64,000 bases of DNA, from contig JAPWUV010000008.1 of NCBI GenBank assembly GCA_028275345.1, positions 124,001 to 188,000 on the forward strand, in the 5' to 3' direction. This document shows positions 17,148 to 25,323 of this stretch, one piece after another. The notes beneath the pieces are model-generated. The model made no database searches. It was not told where the DNA came from and saw nothing but the letters and a program-made list of their open reading frames with translations. Origin of the DNA: a bacterium (GTDB lineage: Bacteria > Zhuqueibacterota > Zhuqueibacteria > Oleimicrobiales > Geothermoviventaceae). Both the position numbers and the translations under genes were made by a program. Each line of letters opens with the position of its first letter. Within the stretch, counting starts at the first letter, position 1.

Positions 17148-17913
17148 ATGGGGGACACCAAAGCGCCTTCTCTGGGTCTCCGGTCCGCACCGGATGGAGT
17201 ACGGAGAGGCGTGGGAGCTTCAGAAGTCGGCCGTGGAGATGCGCCGTGCGTCTTGCGTGCCTGACTTGCTACTCCTAATCGAGCATCCGCCGGTGTACAC
17301 AATGGGCCGGGCAGGTAGTGACCAGGACATGTTGGTCCCGGAGGAGCAGCTCCAGCGCCTGGGGATTCCCCTTTATCGTTGCGACCGGGGCGGGAAGGTC
17401 ACCTTCCACGGGCCGGGCCAGCTCGTTGGCTATCCAATCCTGGATTTGGGACAGCACCGCCGGGACGTGCATTGGTACCTGAGGATGCTGGAAGAAGTGG
17501 TGATCGACACTCTGGCCCGCTTCGGGATCTGGGCCCACCGCGAGCCGGGGTTGACAGGGGTCTGGGTTGGCGACGACAAGATCGCCGCCATCGGGATCAA
17601 GATCAGCCGGTGGATCACGATGCATGGCTTCGCCCTCAACGTCGACCCGGACCTTCGGTACTTCGATCGCATCGTACCGTGCGGGCTTCATGGGTGGGGA
17701 GTGACCTCCATGGCACAGCTCCTGAAGGACCCGCCGGCCCTCGAGGAAGTGGCGGTCGTGTTGGTGGAGACCTTCTGCTCAAGGATGGGCTACGCGGAGG
17801 TGAAGTGGGTCCCGCTCGAGGACCTCAGCAAGGAGGTCCACGAAGGCGCGGAGCAGGTCGGTTCTCTTCCATCGAGAACCACAAGGAGCGAGAGTACGGA
17901 GCTGCGCGGGTAG
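17119..17913 (+). CDS. lipB: Lipoyl(octanoyl) transferase LipB
   Basis: This 264-aa enzyme transfers octanoate from acyl carrier protein to lipoyl domains such as PdhC K43. Family landmarks are LLLIEHPPVYTMGRAG, the active-site region CDRGGKVTFHGPGQLVGYP, the lysine in GDDKIAAIGIKIS and the acyl-thioester cysteine in VPCGLHGWGVTSM. The 25-30 residue C-terminal tail is Ser/Thr-rich and probably disordered. Its start lies inside lpdA, so it is translated from the PDH message, linking complex synthesis with its modification. LipA, which adds the sulphurs, is encoded at 28118. Confidence 0.93.
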   Translation: MLMGGPFTSEWGTPKRLLWVSGPHRMEYGEAWELQKSAVEMRRASCVPDLLLLIEHPPVYTMGRAGSDQDMLVPEEQLQRLGIPLYRCDRGGKVTFHGPGQLVGYPILDLGQHRRDVHWYLRMLEEVVIDTLARFGIWAHREPGLTGVWVGDDKIAAIGIKISRWITMHGFALNVDPDLRYFDRIVPCGLHGWGVTSMAQLLKDPPALEEVAVVLVETFCSRMGYAEVKWVPLEDLSKEVHEGAEQVGSLPSRTTRSESTELRG

Positions 17914-18024
17914 GCGAGACAGTCCTTGGGTGTCAAGGGCGCGCATAGCGCGAGCATCGACTCGGAGCACCTCCGGGAAAGGAGTGGGCTCGACGGGTCA
18001 TCGGGGCGGTTCCCGAAATTCAAT

Positions 18025-18053
18025 TTGCAGAATTGGTCACTGTTGGCTACAAT
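18025..18053 (+). promoter_or_regulatory. Candidate promoter upstream of the nuo operon
   Basis: TTGCAG, a 17-base spacer and TACAAT lie about 680 bases before nuoA. It is one of the better sigma-70-like matches in the window. The start would fall near 18060. Confidence 0.5.
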
Positions 18054-18102
18054 GGCGTGTTACAAGGGCTCCGAGTTACACCGTGGAGCCGGGAAGAAGG
18101 AC

Positions 18103-18129
18103 ATACCCACGGGCGGAGGCCGTGGGTGT
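18103..18129 (+). repeat. Stable hairpin in the putative nuo leader
   Basis: ATACCCACGG pairs with CCGTGGGTGT around a 7-base loop, giving ten pairs including one G-U. No T tract follows, so it is more likely a leader RNA structure than a terminator. Confidence 0.55.
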
Positions 18130-18175
18130 CGCGTCGCTCGGGGTTTCCCAGAGTCCAGCGAAGGAAGAAGGGGAG

Positions 18176-18619
18176 GTGAGTTTGCCAGCTTCCCAGCCGC
18201 ATGAGCACCACCTTCTTGCGCTACATCGGGGGGAATCGAACGCGGGCCGGAAATGTATTGCTTGGCCGTCTCGATCCGGCCGGGGGAAGGAGGGGGAGGC
18301 GTTCACCGTACAGATCATCCGAGCGTGGGGCATTCCCGCGATCCGTGCGGAGGATCGCGGTGTCGGGACTCGTTGGGTGACCAACCCGCACCTTCAGCTT
18401 TTGGGGGAGCGGAGCGGGTCCCTTCCTTTTCGCTTCTCGCTTGCCGGCCCAGGGAAGGTCAGAGTGGTGCCGTCGGGGGAGGGGATAGCTGTACGCGCGC
18501 AGATTCGATTCGAATCTGCCGCGGCGGCGAACACGGGTGAAGGGCCGACCCATGAGAAACGGCTCACGCCTTGGGCTGACGCGGCAGTGGGAGAACCTGC
18601 GTGCGGTGACGGTGCGTAG
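18176..18619 (+). CDS. Possible small hypothetical protein upstream of nuoA
   Basis: A 147-codon frame begins with GTG at 18176 (or TTG at 18182) right at a strong Shine-Dalgarno-like AGAAGGGGAGGTGA. The middle part (VQIIRAWGIPAIRAEDRG, FRFSLAGPGKVRVVP, AVRAQIRFES) reads like beta-strands and third codon positions are GC-rich. No family is recognised and the frame stays open far upstream of the start. It may be chance in GC-rich DNA, so I give it low confidence. Confidence 0.2.
   Translation: MSLPASQPHEHHLLALHRGESNAGRKCIAWPSRSGRGKEGEAFTVQIIRAWGIPAIRAEDRGVGTRWVTNPHLQLLGERSGSLPFRFSLAGPGKVRVVPSGEGIAVRAQIRFESAAAANTGEGPTHEKRLTPWADAAVGEPACGDGA
18499..18519 (+). repeat. Perfect inverted repeat, 9-bp arms
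   Basis: GCAGATTCG and CGAATCTGC flank a 3-base ATT spacer. This fits an operator for a dimeric regulator about 215 bases before nuoA, or an RNA hairpin. It is AT-richer than its surroundings. Confidence 0.6.
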
Positions 18620-18734
18620 GTTGCGGGCAGATGCAGGCGATTGTGCTGAGATGGCTCGCTACGGGATGCAGCTACTGAATCTCGCCGGCGTCGCGACCGA
18701 GATTGGAGATCGACACGGAACTGGAGTTCGGTGA

Positions 18735-19088
18735 ATGAACCCCTTCTCGCCCGTCTTACTGAGCGCGCTGTTTGTGGGGTTTCTCGTCGTGGCCATGCTG
18801 GTTCTGAGCCTGCTGTTGGGGCCCCGGCGGAAGTCAGCGGTGAAAGGGGAACCCTTCGAGACCGGCATGGTGCCATTCAACCTCCCGGGGGACCGTTTCG
18901 CCATCCGTTTCTACGTGATCGCCATCCTCTTCGTGGTATTCGATGTAGAGCTTGTGTTTCTCTTCCCGTGGGCATCGGTATTTCGGGAGCTTGGTTGGTT
19001 CGGTCTGGCGGAGATGGGGTTCTTCGTGGCTGTTTTGGCGTTGGCTCTGATCTACGCTTGGCGCAAGGGAGCCCTGGAATGGGAATAA
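18735..19088 (+). CDS. nuoA: NADH-quinone oxidoreductase subunit A
   Basis: This 117-aa membrane subunit of complex I has three predicted transmembrane helices (LLSALFVGFLVVAMLVLSLL, IRFYVIAILFVVFDVELVF, LAEMGFFVAVLALALIYAW). Diagnostic residues are FETGMVP in the conserved loop and the DVELVFLFPW segment of helix 2, with the buried acidic pair. With NuoH and NuoD it forms the quinone chamber. It is the first gene of a nine-gene nuo cluster, and nuoB starts inside its last 10 bases. Confidence 0.95.
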   Translation: MNPFSPVLLSALFVGFLVVAMLVLSLLLGPRRKSAVKGEPFETGMVPFNLPGDRFAIRFYVIAILFVVFDVELVFLFPWASVFRELGWFGLAEMGFFVAVLALALIYAWRKGALEWE

Positions 19089-19552
19089 GGCATTGGCTGG
19101 GTGACAACTTCCTGACCACGCGCGTGGACCAGGTTGTGGCCTGGGCGCGCAAATTCTCCCTTTTCCCATATCCGTTCGTCACAGCGTGCTGTGGGATGGA
19201 GTACATGGCGGTTTCCGCCGCTCACTACGATCTGGATCGCTTTGGAGCGGCTTTCCCTCGCTTCACGCCCAGGCAGGCAGATCTGCTCATGGTAGTGGGG
19301 ACGATCAGTCACAAGATGGCGCCGATCCTCAAGCGCGTCTACGAGCAGATGACCGAACCGAAGTGGGTGATGGCGTTCGGCGTTTGTACCTGTACCGGCG
19401 GCTTCTACGACAATTACGCCACCGTGCAGGGGATCGACACCATTATTCCCGTGGACATCTACGTGCCGGGTTGTCCACCTCGTCCCGAGGCGGTGATCCG
19501 CGGGATCATGATGCTGCAAGAAAAGATCACCAAAATGCGGCAGGAGTATTGA
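19079..19552 (+). CDS. nuoB: NADH-quinone oxidoreductase subunit B (cluster N2)
   Basis: This 157-aa peripheral subunit holds the terminal 4Fe-4S cluster N2. Its ligands are visible in TACCGMEYMA (adjacent cysteines), GVCTCTGGFYDNY and VPGCPPRPEAV. The reading frame is open upstream through nuoA, but homology starts at MGIRHWLGDNF, so ATG 19079, overlapping nuoA by 10 bases, is the start. N2 passes electrons to quinone. Confidence 0.95.
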   Translation: MGIRHWLGDNFLTTRVDQVVAWARKFSLFPYPFVTACCGMEYMAVSAAHYDLDRFGAAFPRFTPRQADLLMVVGTISHKMAPILKRVYEQMTEPKWVMAFGVCTCTGGFYDNYATVQGIDTIIPVDIYVPGCPPRPEAVIRGIMMLQEKITKMRQEY

Positions 19553-19556
19553 GAGC

Positions 19557-20051
19557 ATGGCGGCGAGCGAACACCCGGCCGTGTCCAAGCTCCGGCAGGC
19601 CTTCGGGGACAAGATCCTGGATGTCTACACCTTCCGCGGGGACACGGTGGTGGTTCTGGACCGCAGCGTGAATGTGGAGGCATGCCAGCTCTTGCGGGAT
19701 GACCCGGACCTTCGGTTTGATTTTCTCATGGACCTCACCGCTGTGGACTATCTCGGCTTCGGGAGAGTACCGCGCTTCGAGGTGGTGTACAACCTGTACA
19801 GCTTCGCGAACAATCTCCGCCTTCGCCTGCGCGTGCCCGTCCCGGAAGAAGATCCGGTGATCCGGACGGTGACCCATCTCTGGAAAGCGGCCAATTGGGC
19901 GGAGCGCGAGGTCTGGGACATGTTCGGAATTCGCTTCGAAGGTCATCCCAACCTCAAGCGCATCCTGCTGTACGAGGAGTTTCAGGGGCATCCTCTGCGC
20001 AAGGACTACCCGGTCAACAAGCGGCAACCGTTAATCGGACCCATCAACTGA
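19557..20051 (+). CDS. nuoC: NADH-quinone oxidoreductase subunit C
   Basis: This 164-aa subunit is the 30-kDa protein of complex I. It has DLTAVDYLG, YNLYSFANNLRLRLRV, the diagnostic WKAANWAEREVWDMFGIRF and the closing HPLRKDYPV. It helps join the hydrogenase-like module (NuoB/NuoD) to the arm. It is separate from NuoD, unlike in enterobacteria, where the two are fused. The gene lies 4 bases after nuoB. Confidence 0.94.
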   Translation: MAASEHPAVSKLRQAFGDKILDVYTFRGDTVVVLDRSVNVEACQLLRDDPDLRFDFLMDLTAVDYLGFGRVPRFEVVYNLYSFANNLRLRLRVPVPEEDPVIRTVTHLWKAANWAEREVWDMFGIRFEGHPNLKRILLYEEFQGHPLRKDYPVNKRQPLIGPIN

Positions 20052-20081
20052 CGCGTCGGGACGAGCAACCGGGGGCCAGGA

Positions 20082-20309
20082 ATGGACGAACTGATCCGCC
20101 TCATGAAAGACGAAACCGGGCGAATCGAGCGGAAATTCGAGAAGTTGTTCGAAGACCTCCGGCAGCAACAGCAGGAAATCCTGGAGGCACTGGAAAGGCT
20201 GGAGCGGGACAAGACCGCGCTTCTCCGGGCGGTCGAGAGGCTCGAGAAGGTGCAGGAAGAGAATAACCGGGAACTGCTGGCCATTCGGCAGATCCTGCGG
20301 CACACGTGA
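20082..20309 (+). CDS. Small coiled-coil protein inserted between nuoC and nuoD
   Basis: This is a 75-aa, highly charged protein. Almost the whole length is one amphipathic helix with a heptad-like spacing of leucine and isoleucine (LFEDLRQQQQEILEALERL, LLRAVERLEKVQEENNREL), so a coiled-coil dimer or trimer is likely. No cysteines, signal or membrane segment are present. It is co-oriented, 30 bases after nuoC and 66 before nuoD, with CAGGA right before the ATG, so it should be co-transcribed. I recognise no family. It may be an accessory or assembly factor of complex I, or an unrelated passenger. Confidence 0.65.
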   Translation: MDELIRLMKDETGRIERKFEKLFEDLRQQQQEILEALERLERDKTALLRAVERLEKVQEENNRELLAIRQILRHT

Positions 20310-20375
20310 CTGGGCGGGCACGAGGTTCGTCCTCCCTCTGCCGTCCGGTCAACTGGGAGGGCCGGACGAAGCGAT

Positions 20376-21782
20376 ATGGCTCAGCCGCGGTCACTGGTGA
20401 GCTACGGGGCGAGAGACGGGATGGCAATGGTCCTTGAAGACACGCTGGATCCGACGACGGGCTTGCGCATGCGCAGCATGCTGCTCAATATGGGCCCGTC
20501 CCACCCGGCCATGCACGGGGTGATCCGGATCATTCTCCAGCTCGAGGGAGAAAAGGTCGTCGACGCCGACGTTGAAATCGGCTACTTGCATCGAGCCTTC
20601 GAGAAGGAGGCGGAGACGGTCCGGTGGCACCAGGTCTTCCCCTACACGGACCGACTCAATTACGTATCCCCCCTGATCAACAATGTGGGCTATGCCCTGG
20701 CGGTGGAGAAGCTCCTCGGCATTGACATCCCCGAGCGGGCAAAATACATTCGCGTGATTCTGTGCGAACTGTCCAGGATCTTCGATCACCTCACCTGCAT
20801 CGGCCCGATGGCGATGGAGATGGGGGCGATGACCGTTTTCCTGTACTGCATGAAAGCCAGGGAATGGGTGCAGGAGGTGATCGAGGACGTCACCGGCGCG
20901 CGGCTCACGGTTTCCTACTGTCGAATTGGCGGGGTGAAAGCGGATCTCCCCGAAGGCTTCCGCGAGAAGACCCTGTCCGCCGTTTCGCGGGTCGAGGAGG
21001 TTGTGGACGAGGTGGACAGACTCCTCACCCGGAACCGTATCTTTTATGACCGGACGAAGTTCGTCGGGGTCATCACAAAGGAGGAGGCGATCTCGTACGG
21101 GTTCACCGGGCCGCTGCTGCGTGCCACAGGGGTGGAATACGACGTCCGGAAAGCTCACCCGTACCTGGTCTACGACAGGGTGGAATTTGACATCCCGAGT
21201 GGGGCCAATGGCGACACCTACGACCGTTACCTAGTCCGGATCGAGGAGATCCGCCAGAGCGCGCGCATCATCCGCCAGGCCCTGGATCAGATGCCCCCCG
21301 GCTCGGTGCACGTGAAGGAGGTTCCCGAGGTCGTGCCGGGCTGGCTCATGGTGGATACGGCCAAGGTGGGCAAGACGTCGCGCTTGCCGTTTCTTCGCGT
21401 TGCCGCGGATCCGACCCTGGAGGGAAGCCAGAAGGATTTCGCCCCTTACGTTCGTTCCTCCGAGCGCCGCGTCTCACTCCCCCCGAAGGAGGACGTGTAC
21501 GGGAACATCGAAGGGTTGATGAACCATTTCATGCTCATCATGGAGGGTAACGGCATTCGGCCTCCGGTGGGGGAAACCTACATGGCTGTGGAAGGCGCTA
21601 ATGGGGAGCTGGGCTTCTACATCGTCAGCGACGGTACGGACCGTGCCTATCGTGTCCGTGTCCGACCGCCTTGCTTTTACCTGATGCAAGCATTGCCCCG
21701 TCTGATCCGGGGGCACATGGTGGCCGACGTGATCCCCATCTTCGGTTCCATCAACATGATCGCGGGAGAACAGGACAGATGA
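20376..21782 (+). CDS. nuoD: NADH-quinone oxidoreductase subunit D
   Basis: This 468-aa subunit is the 49-kDa hydrogenase-like protein that lines the quinone site. Landmarks are NMGPSHPAMHGVIRI, DVEIGYLHRAFEKEAE, the conserved PYTDRLNYVSPLINNVGYALAVEKLL region, FDHLTCIGPMAMEMGAMT, GNGIRPPVGETYMAVEGANG and the usual terminal GSINMIAGEQDR. It is longer than the roughly 400 aa common in bacteria. Extra residues occur at the N-terminus and in a loop after WLMVDTAKVGKTSRLPFLRV, near residues 325-365. The start of nuoE overlaps its stop (ATGA). Confidence 0.94.
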   Translation: MAQPRSLVSYGARDGMAMVLEDTLDPTTGLRMRSMLLNMGPSHPAMHGVIRIILQLEGEKVVDADVEIGYLHRAFEKEAETVRWHQVFPYTDRLNYVSPLINNVGYALAVEKLLGIDIPERAKYIRVILCELSRIFDHLTCIGPMAMEMGAMTVFLYCMKAREWVQEVIEDVTGARLTVSYCRIGGVKADLPEGFREKTLSAVSRVEEVVDEVDRLLTRNRIFYDRTKFVGVITKEEAISYGFTGPLLRATGVEYDVRKAHPYLVYDRVEFDIPSGANGDTYDRYLVRIEEIRQSARIIRQALDQMPPGSVHVKEVPEVVPGWLMVDTAKVGKTSRLPFLRVAADPTLEGSQKDFAPYVRSSERRVSLPPKEDVYGNIEGLMNHFMLIMEGNGIRPPVGETYMAVEGANGELGFYIVSDGTDRAYRVRVRPPCFYLMQALPRLIRGHMVADVIPIFGSINMIAGEQDR

Positions 21783-22252
21783 GCGTCGCCTTCCGGAGCT
21801 CGGCCCTGGAGAAAGTGCAGGAGATATTCCGGCGCTACCCGGACCGGCGAGCGGCGGTGATCCAGTTGCTTCACCTAGCACAGGAGGAATTCGGATACAT
21901 CGGTCCCGAGGTGGAGCGATACGTGGCGGAGCTGACGCAGGTTCCGCCCGTTTTCGTGCACCAAGTGCTGACCTTCTACGGTATGTTTCGGACTCAGCCG
22001 GCCGGGCGGCATCACATCAAAGTGTGCCGCAGCATCGCGTGCCACTTGATGGGTGCGACTAGCGTGCTGGAGTACCTTGAGAAGAAGCTGGGCATCCGAG
22101 CGGGGCAGACGACCCCGGACGGACGGATCACCTTGTCCACCGTGGAGTGCCTCGGCGCGTGTGAGCTGGCCCCGATGATGCAGGTGGACGACGACTTTTG
22201 CGGCCCACTCGACGAACAGAGGATCGACGAGGTTCTGGAAAAGCTCAAGTAG
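21779..22252 (+). CDS. nuoE: NADH-quinone oxidoreductase subunit E (2Fe-2S cluster N1a)
   Basis: This 157-aa thioredoxin-fold subunit of the NADH module binds a 2Fe-2S cluster through KVCRSIAC and VECLGACELAP. The N-terminal helical part (AVIQLLHLAQEEFGYIG) is typical. It works with NuoF, whose gene starts 4 bases downstream. Confidence 0.95.
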   Translation: MSVAFRSSALEKVQEIFRRYPDRRAAVIQLLHLAQEEFGYIGPEVERYVAELTQVPPVFVHQVLTFYGMFRTQPAGRHHIKVCRSIACHLMGATSVLEYLEKKLGIRAGQTTPDGRITLSTVECLGACELAPMMQVDDDFCGPLDEQRIDEVLEKLK

Positions 22253-22256
22253 GCCC

Positions 22257-23549
22257 ATGCCCCAGGTGAAGATCATCACGCAGCTCTTCGGTGTGGAGGA
22301 TTCGCACCGCCTGCCGGTGTACGAGAGGCACGGCGGCTATCAGGCGATCCGCAAAGTCCTATCGGGGATGAGTCCCGAAGCCGTGATCGAAGAGGTGAAG
22401 AAATCGAGATTGCGCGGACTTGGCGGGGCTGGTTTCCCGACGGGATTGAAGTGGAGTTTCGTGCCCAAAGACAGCCAGCGGCCGAAATACGTGGTGGTGA
22501 ACGCGGACGAGGGCGAACCGGGCACCTTCAAGGACCGCTACATCATGATGAACGTGCCGCACAACCTCCTCGAAGGGATTATGATTGCAGCCTACGCCAT
22601 CGGCGCCCATACGGCCTACATCTATCTCCGCGGGGAATACGTTCATCCGCGCCGGAGGCTCGAGCAAGCCATCGCCGAGGCGTACGCGAAGGGGTACCTC
22701 GGGGAGAACATCTTCGGGCTAGGTTACAAGCTGGACGTCTACATTCACGTTGGGGCTGGAGCCTACATCTGCGGGGAGGAGACGGCGCTATTGGAATCCC
22801 TTGAGGGAAAGAAAGGCTGGCCCCGGCTGAAACCCCCATTCCCCGCAACGGTAGGCGCGTTTGGGTGCCCAACGGTGGTCAACAATGTGGAGACACTCTC
22901 CTACGTGCCGCACATCATCCAGCGTGGGGCGGAATGGTTCGCGTCCCTGGGAACGGAGCGTTCCGGAGGAGCACGTATCCTTTCGGTCAGCGGGCATGTG
23001 CGTCGCCCGGGGATTTACGAGGTGACCATGAGCACGACCCTGCGAGAGGTCATTTACGAGCATGCCGGGGGGATCCGCGAGGGTCGTGCGCTCAAGGCGG
23101 TGATCCCAGGGGGCAGCTCAAGTCCAGTGCTGCGGGCGGAGGAGGTGGACGTCGCCTGCTGCTTCGATGCGCTCGCCTCCATCGGCTCCATGGCTGGGTC
23201 GGGCGGCGTAATCGTGATGGACGAGACCACCTGCATGTTCGACGCCCTGCACAATATCGTGCAATTCTACGCCCACGAATCCTGTGGGCAGTGCACGCCC
23301 TGCCGGGTGGGTACGGGTTGGCTCAAGCGCATCATGGACAGGATCGGCGAAGGCCGGGGAGTTCCGGAAGATGTGGACAACCTGCGCGCCATCGCAGCCG
23401 ACATGCTGGGGCGCACCATCTGTCCTCTCGGGGATGCGGCGGCAATGCCGGTGATGAGCTTCGTCGACAAGTTCCGGGAAGAGTTCGAGCAACACGTGCG
23501 GGAAGGGCGGTGTTCCCTTCGCCAAACCGTTCGGGAAGCCGTAAGCTGA
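22257..23549 (+). CDS. nuoF: NADH-quinone oxidoreductase subunit F (NADH-binding)
   Basis: This 430-aa flavoprotein holds FMN, the NADH site and 4Fe-4S cluster N3. The NADH-binding glycine-rich region is LRGLGGAGFPTGLKW near residues 50-65, followed by VVNADEGEPGTFKDR. The FMN site is ICGEETALLESLEGKKG. The cluster ligands are in ESCGQCTPCRVGTG and TICPLGDAAAMPV. The presence of NuoE-NuoF-NuoG means this complex uses NADH and is not the ferredoxin-type 11-subunit form. Confidence 0.96.
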   Translation: MPQVKIITQLFGVEDSHRLPVYERHGGYQAIRKVLSGMSPEAVIEEVKKSRLRGLGGAGFPTGLKWSFVPKDSQRPKYVVVNADEGEPGTFKDRYIMMNVPHNLLEGIMIAAYAIGAHTAYIYLRGEYVHPRRRLEQAIAEAYAKGYLGENIFGLGYKLDVYIHVGAGAYICGEETALLESLEGKKGWPRLKPPFPATVGAFGCPTVVNNVETLSYVPHIIQRGAEWFASLGTERSGGARILSVSGHVRRPGIYEVTMSTTLREVIYEHAGGIREGRALKAVIPGGSSSPVLRAEEVDVACCFDALASIGSMAGSGGVIVMDETTCMFDALHNIVQFYAHESCGQCTPCRVGTGWLKRIMDRIGEGRGVPEDVDNLRAIAADMLGRTICPLGDAAAMPVMSFVDKFREEFEQHVREGRCSLRQTVREAVS

Positions 23550-23578
23550 GTCGCGCCGGCTGAGAAGTGAGTGACGAA

Positions 23579-25213
23579 ATGCCCACTGTGACGATCGACG
23601 GCAGATCCATCGAGGTAGAAAAGGGCACGACGATCCTCGAGGCAGCCAAGCAGATCGGCATCGACATCCCCCACTATTGCTATCATCCGGGGCTGAGGAT
23701 TGCCGGAAGCTGCCGCATGTGCTTGGTGGAGATCGAGGGAGTGCCCAAGCTTCAGATCGCCTGCTACACGCCAGTGACAGACGGGATGGTCGTGCACACC
23801 CAGAGCGAGAAGGTGAAAGAAGCCCGCAGAGCTGTGCTGGAATTCCTTTTAGTCGACCATCCGCTGGACTGCCCCGTCTGCGACCAGGCTGGAGAATGCT
23901 ACCTGCAGATCTATTACATGCAGCATGGCCTCCATCCGAGTCGCGTCCGCGAGGATAAGCTCAAGCGAGCGAAGATGAAAGTGCTCAGCGAGCATATCAT
24001 TCTCGACCAGGAGCGCTGCATTCTCTGCTCGCGATGCGTCCGATTCACGGAAGAGGTCACCAAGAGCTACGAGCTCGGCATCTTCCACCGCGGTGACCGA
24101 TCCGTAGTGGACCTCTACCCCGGAATCCAGCTTCACAACCGGTACCAAGGAAACCTGGCGGACATTTGTCCGGTGGGTGCTTTGACGGATAGGCAGTTCC
24201 GATTTCGGACGCGCGTTTGGTACCTCGAGCACGCGAAGTCGGTTTGCCCGGGATGCAGCCGCGGATGCAACGTCTTCGTGGACTACAACGTTCGCCGCGG
24301 GTACAAGGCGGGCGGTCGTAGGATCGTTCGGCTGAGGCCCCGACCGAACCCGTGGGTGAACAAGTACTGGATGTGCGACGACGGCCGTTACGGCTTCACC
24401 TGGATTGAGGCGCTGGATCGCATCCTCGCGCCAAGACGGGCAGAGGGAGGACAGCTAAGGGAAATCAGTTGGAGTGAGGCCATTCGGCACGCCGCCCAGT
24501 GGATCACGGAAGCTGCGCGAGAGAAGCGGCTGGCAGTGCTGCTGTCGCCGAAAATGACCAATGAGGAACTTTACACGGCGGATCGGCTGTTCCGGTCTCT
24601 TGGGGCGAGGATGATCGGGTATTGGGCCGAGCCCTCCTCGCCAGGCTATGAAGACGAGATCCTAATCCGAGGGGACAAGAATCCCAACACCGCGGGAGCT
24701 CATTGGATCGTCGGCCGAGCATCCGGCATACCTCAGGAGGACCACCTTGCCCGACTGGCCGAGGCGATGGAAGCAGGCCAAGTAGATACGGCCGTGATCT
24801 TCTTGCATGATGTGGAGGGGGCAAAGGCGGGAGAAAGGGTCCTTCGCGCACTGCAACGCGTGGAAAGGCTCATATACCTCGGCACCAACTGGAATCGGAC
24901 GGCCACCCTCTCCAAGCTTGTGTTTCCGGCCACCGCTTTCGTGGAGCAGGACGGGACCTTCACCAACTTCGAGGGCCGGGTGCAGCGTTTCTGGCGGGCG
25001 GTGGAGCCGCTCGGCCAAGCCCGTCCGATCCTGAGCATCCTCCGGGAACTGGCCGTAGCATGCAGTGTTGAGCCTTTGCCCGAAGACCCGGAAGAGGTCT
25101 TCGCGCTGCTGGCCCTGGAGCATCCTTTCTTCTCCGGAATGGACTACGATCGGCTCGGGGAACGAGGGATGAGGGGCCAGTTGGAAGCTCCGGTGGAGGT
25201 GCGCGTGAAGTAG
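23579..25213 (+). CDS. nuoG: NADH-quinone oxidoreductase subunit G (multi-cluster)
   Basis: This 544-aa subunit carries several clusters. The N-terminal ferredoxin-like 2Fe-2S site is HYCYHPGLRIAGSCRMC, followed by CPVCDQAGECYLQ with the His-Cys 4Fe-4S site. A second Cys-rich block is ERCILCSRCVRF with the distant ADICPVGALT. CPGCSRGCNVFV plus a later cysteine (KYWMCDDG) resemble the motif that binds the off-path cluster N7. The molybdopterin-like C-terminal region is short, about 300 residues, compared with more than 600 in long NuoG proteins. ATG 23579 is preferred over an in-frame GTG at 23567. Confidence 0.92.
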   Translation: MPTVTIDGRSIEVEKGTTILEAAKQIGIDIPHYCYHPGLRIAGSCRMCLVEIEGVPKLQIACYTPVTDGMVVHTQSEKVKEARRAVLEFLLVDHPLDCPVCDQAGECYLQIYYMQHGLHPSRVREDKLKRAKMKVLSEHIILDQERCILCSRCVRFTEEVTKSYELGIFHRGDRSVVDLYPGIQLHNRYQGNLADICPVGALTDRQFRFRTRVWYLEHAKSVCPGCSRGCNVFVDYNVRRGYKAGGRRIVRLRPRPNPWVNKYWMCDDGRYGFTWIEALDRILAPRRAEGGQLREISWSEAIRHAAQWITEAAREKRLAVLLSPKMTNEELYTADRLFRSLGARMIGYWAEPSSPGYEDEILIRGDKNPNTAGAHWIVGRASGIPQEDHLARLAEAMEAGQVDTAVIFLHDVEGAKAGERVLRALQRVERLIYLGTNWNRTATLSKLVFPATAFVEQDGTFTNFEGRVQRFWRAVEPLGQARPILSILRELAVACSVEPLPEDPEEVFALLALEHPFFSGMDYDRLGERGMRGQLEAPVEVRVK

Positions 25214-25323
25214 ACGGGGGCATTGGGGTTTGGCGGTCCAGTCCGGGTTACCATGGAAAGTTCACGGAGCGGATTGGACAGGAACAAGTAGCTCGGGTTT
25301 AAGGTCACCGAGGGATCAGCGGG

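Larger units (their letters stand above)
17914..18734 (+). other. Long region upstream of nuoA with promoter, hairpins and a weak ORF
   Basis: This 821-base stretch holds a promoter-like element at 18025-18053, a short hairpin with GGCTCC/GGAGCC arms at 18067-18090, a 10-bp hairpin at 18103-18129, a possible small reading frame at 18176-18619 and a 9-bp-arm inverted repeat at 18499-18519. If the promoter is real, the nuo message has a leader of nearly 700 bases. Confidence 0.5.

Noticed and set aside
18499-18519. tRNA T-arm-like sequence
   Set aside because: The stem is 9 bp with a 3-base loop and there is no acceptor stem, D-arm or anticodon arm around it.
18731-19078. N-terminal extension of the nuoB frame
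   Set aside because: It lies across nuoA in another frame and does not resemble NuoB; homology begins at 19079.
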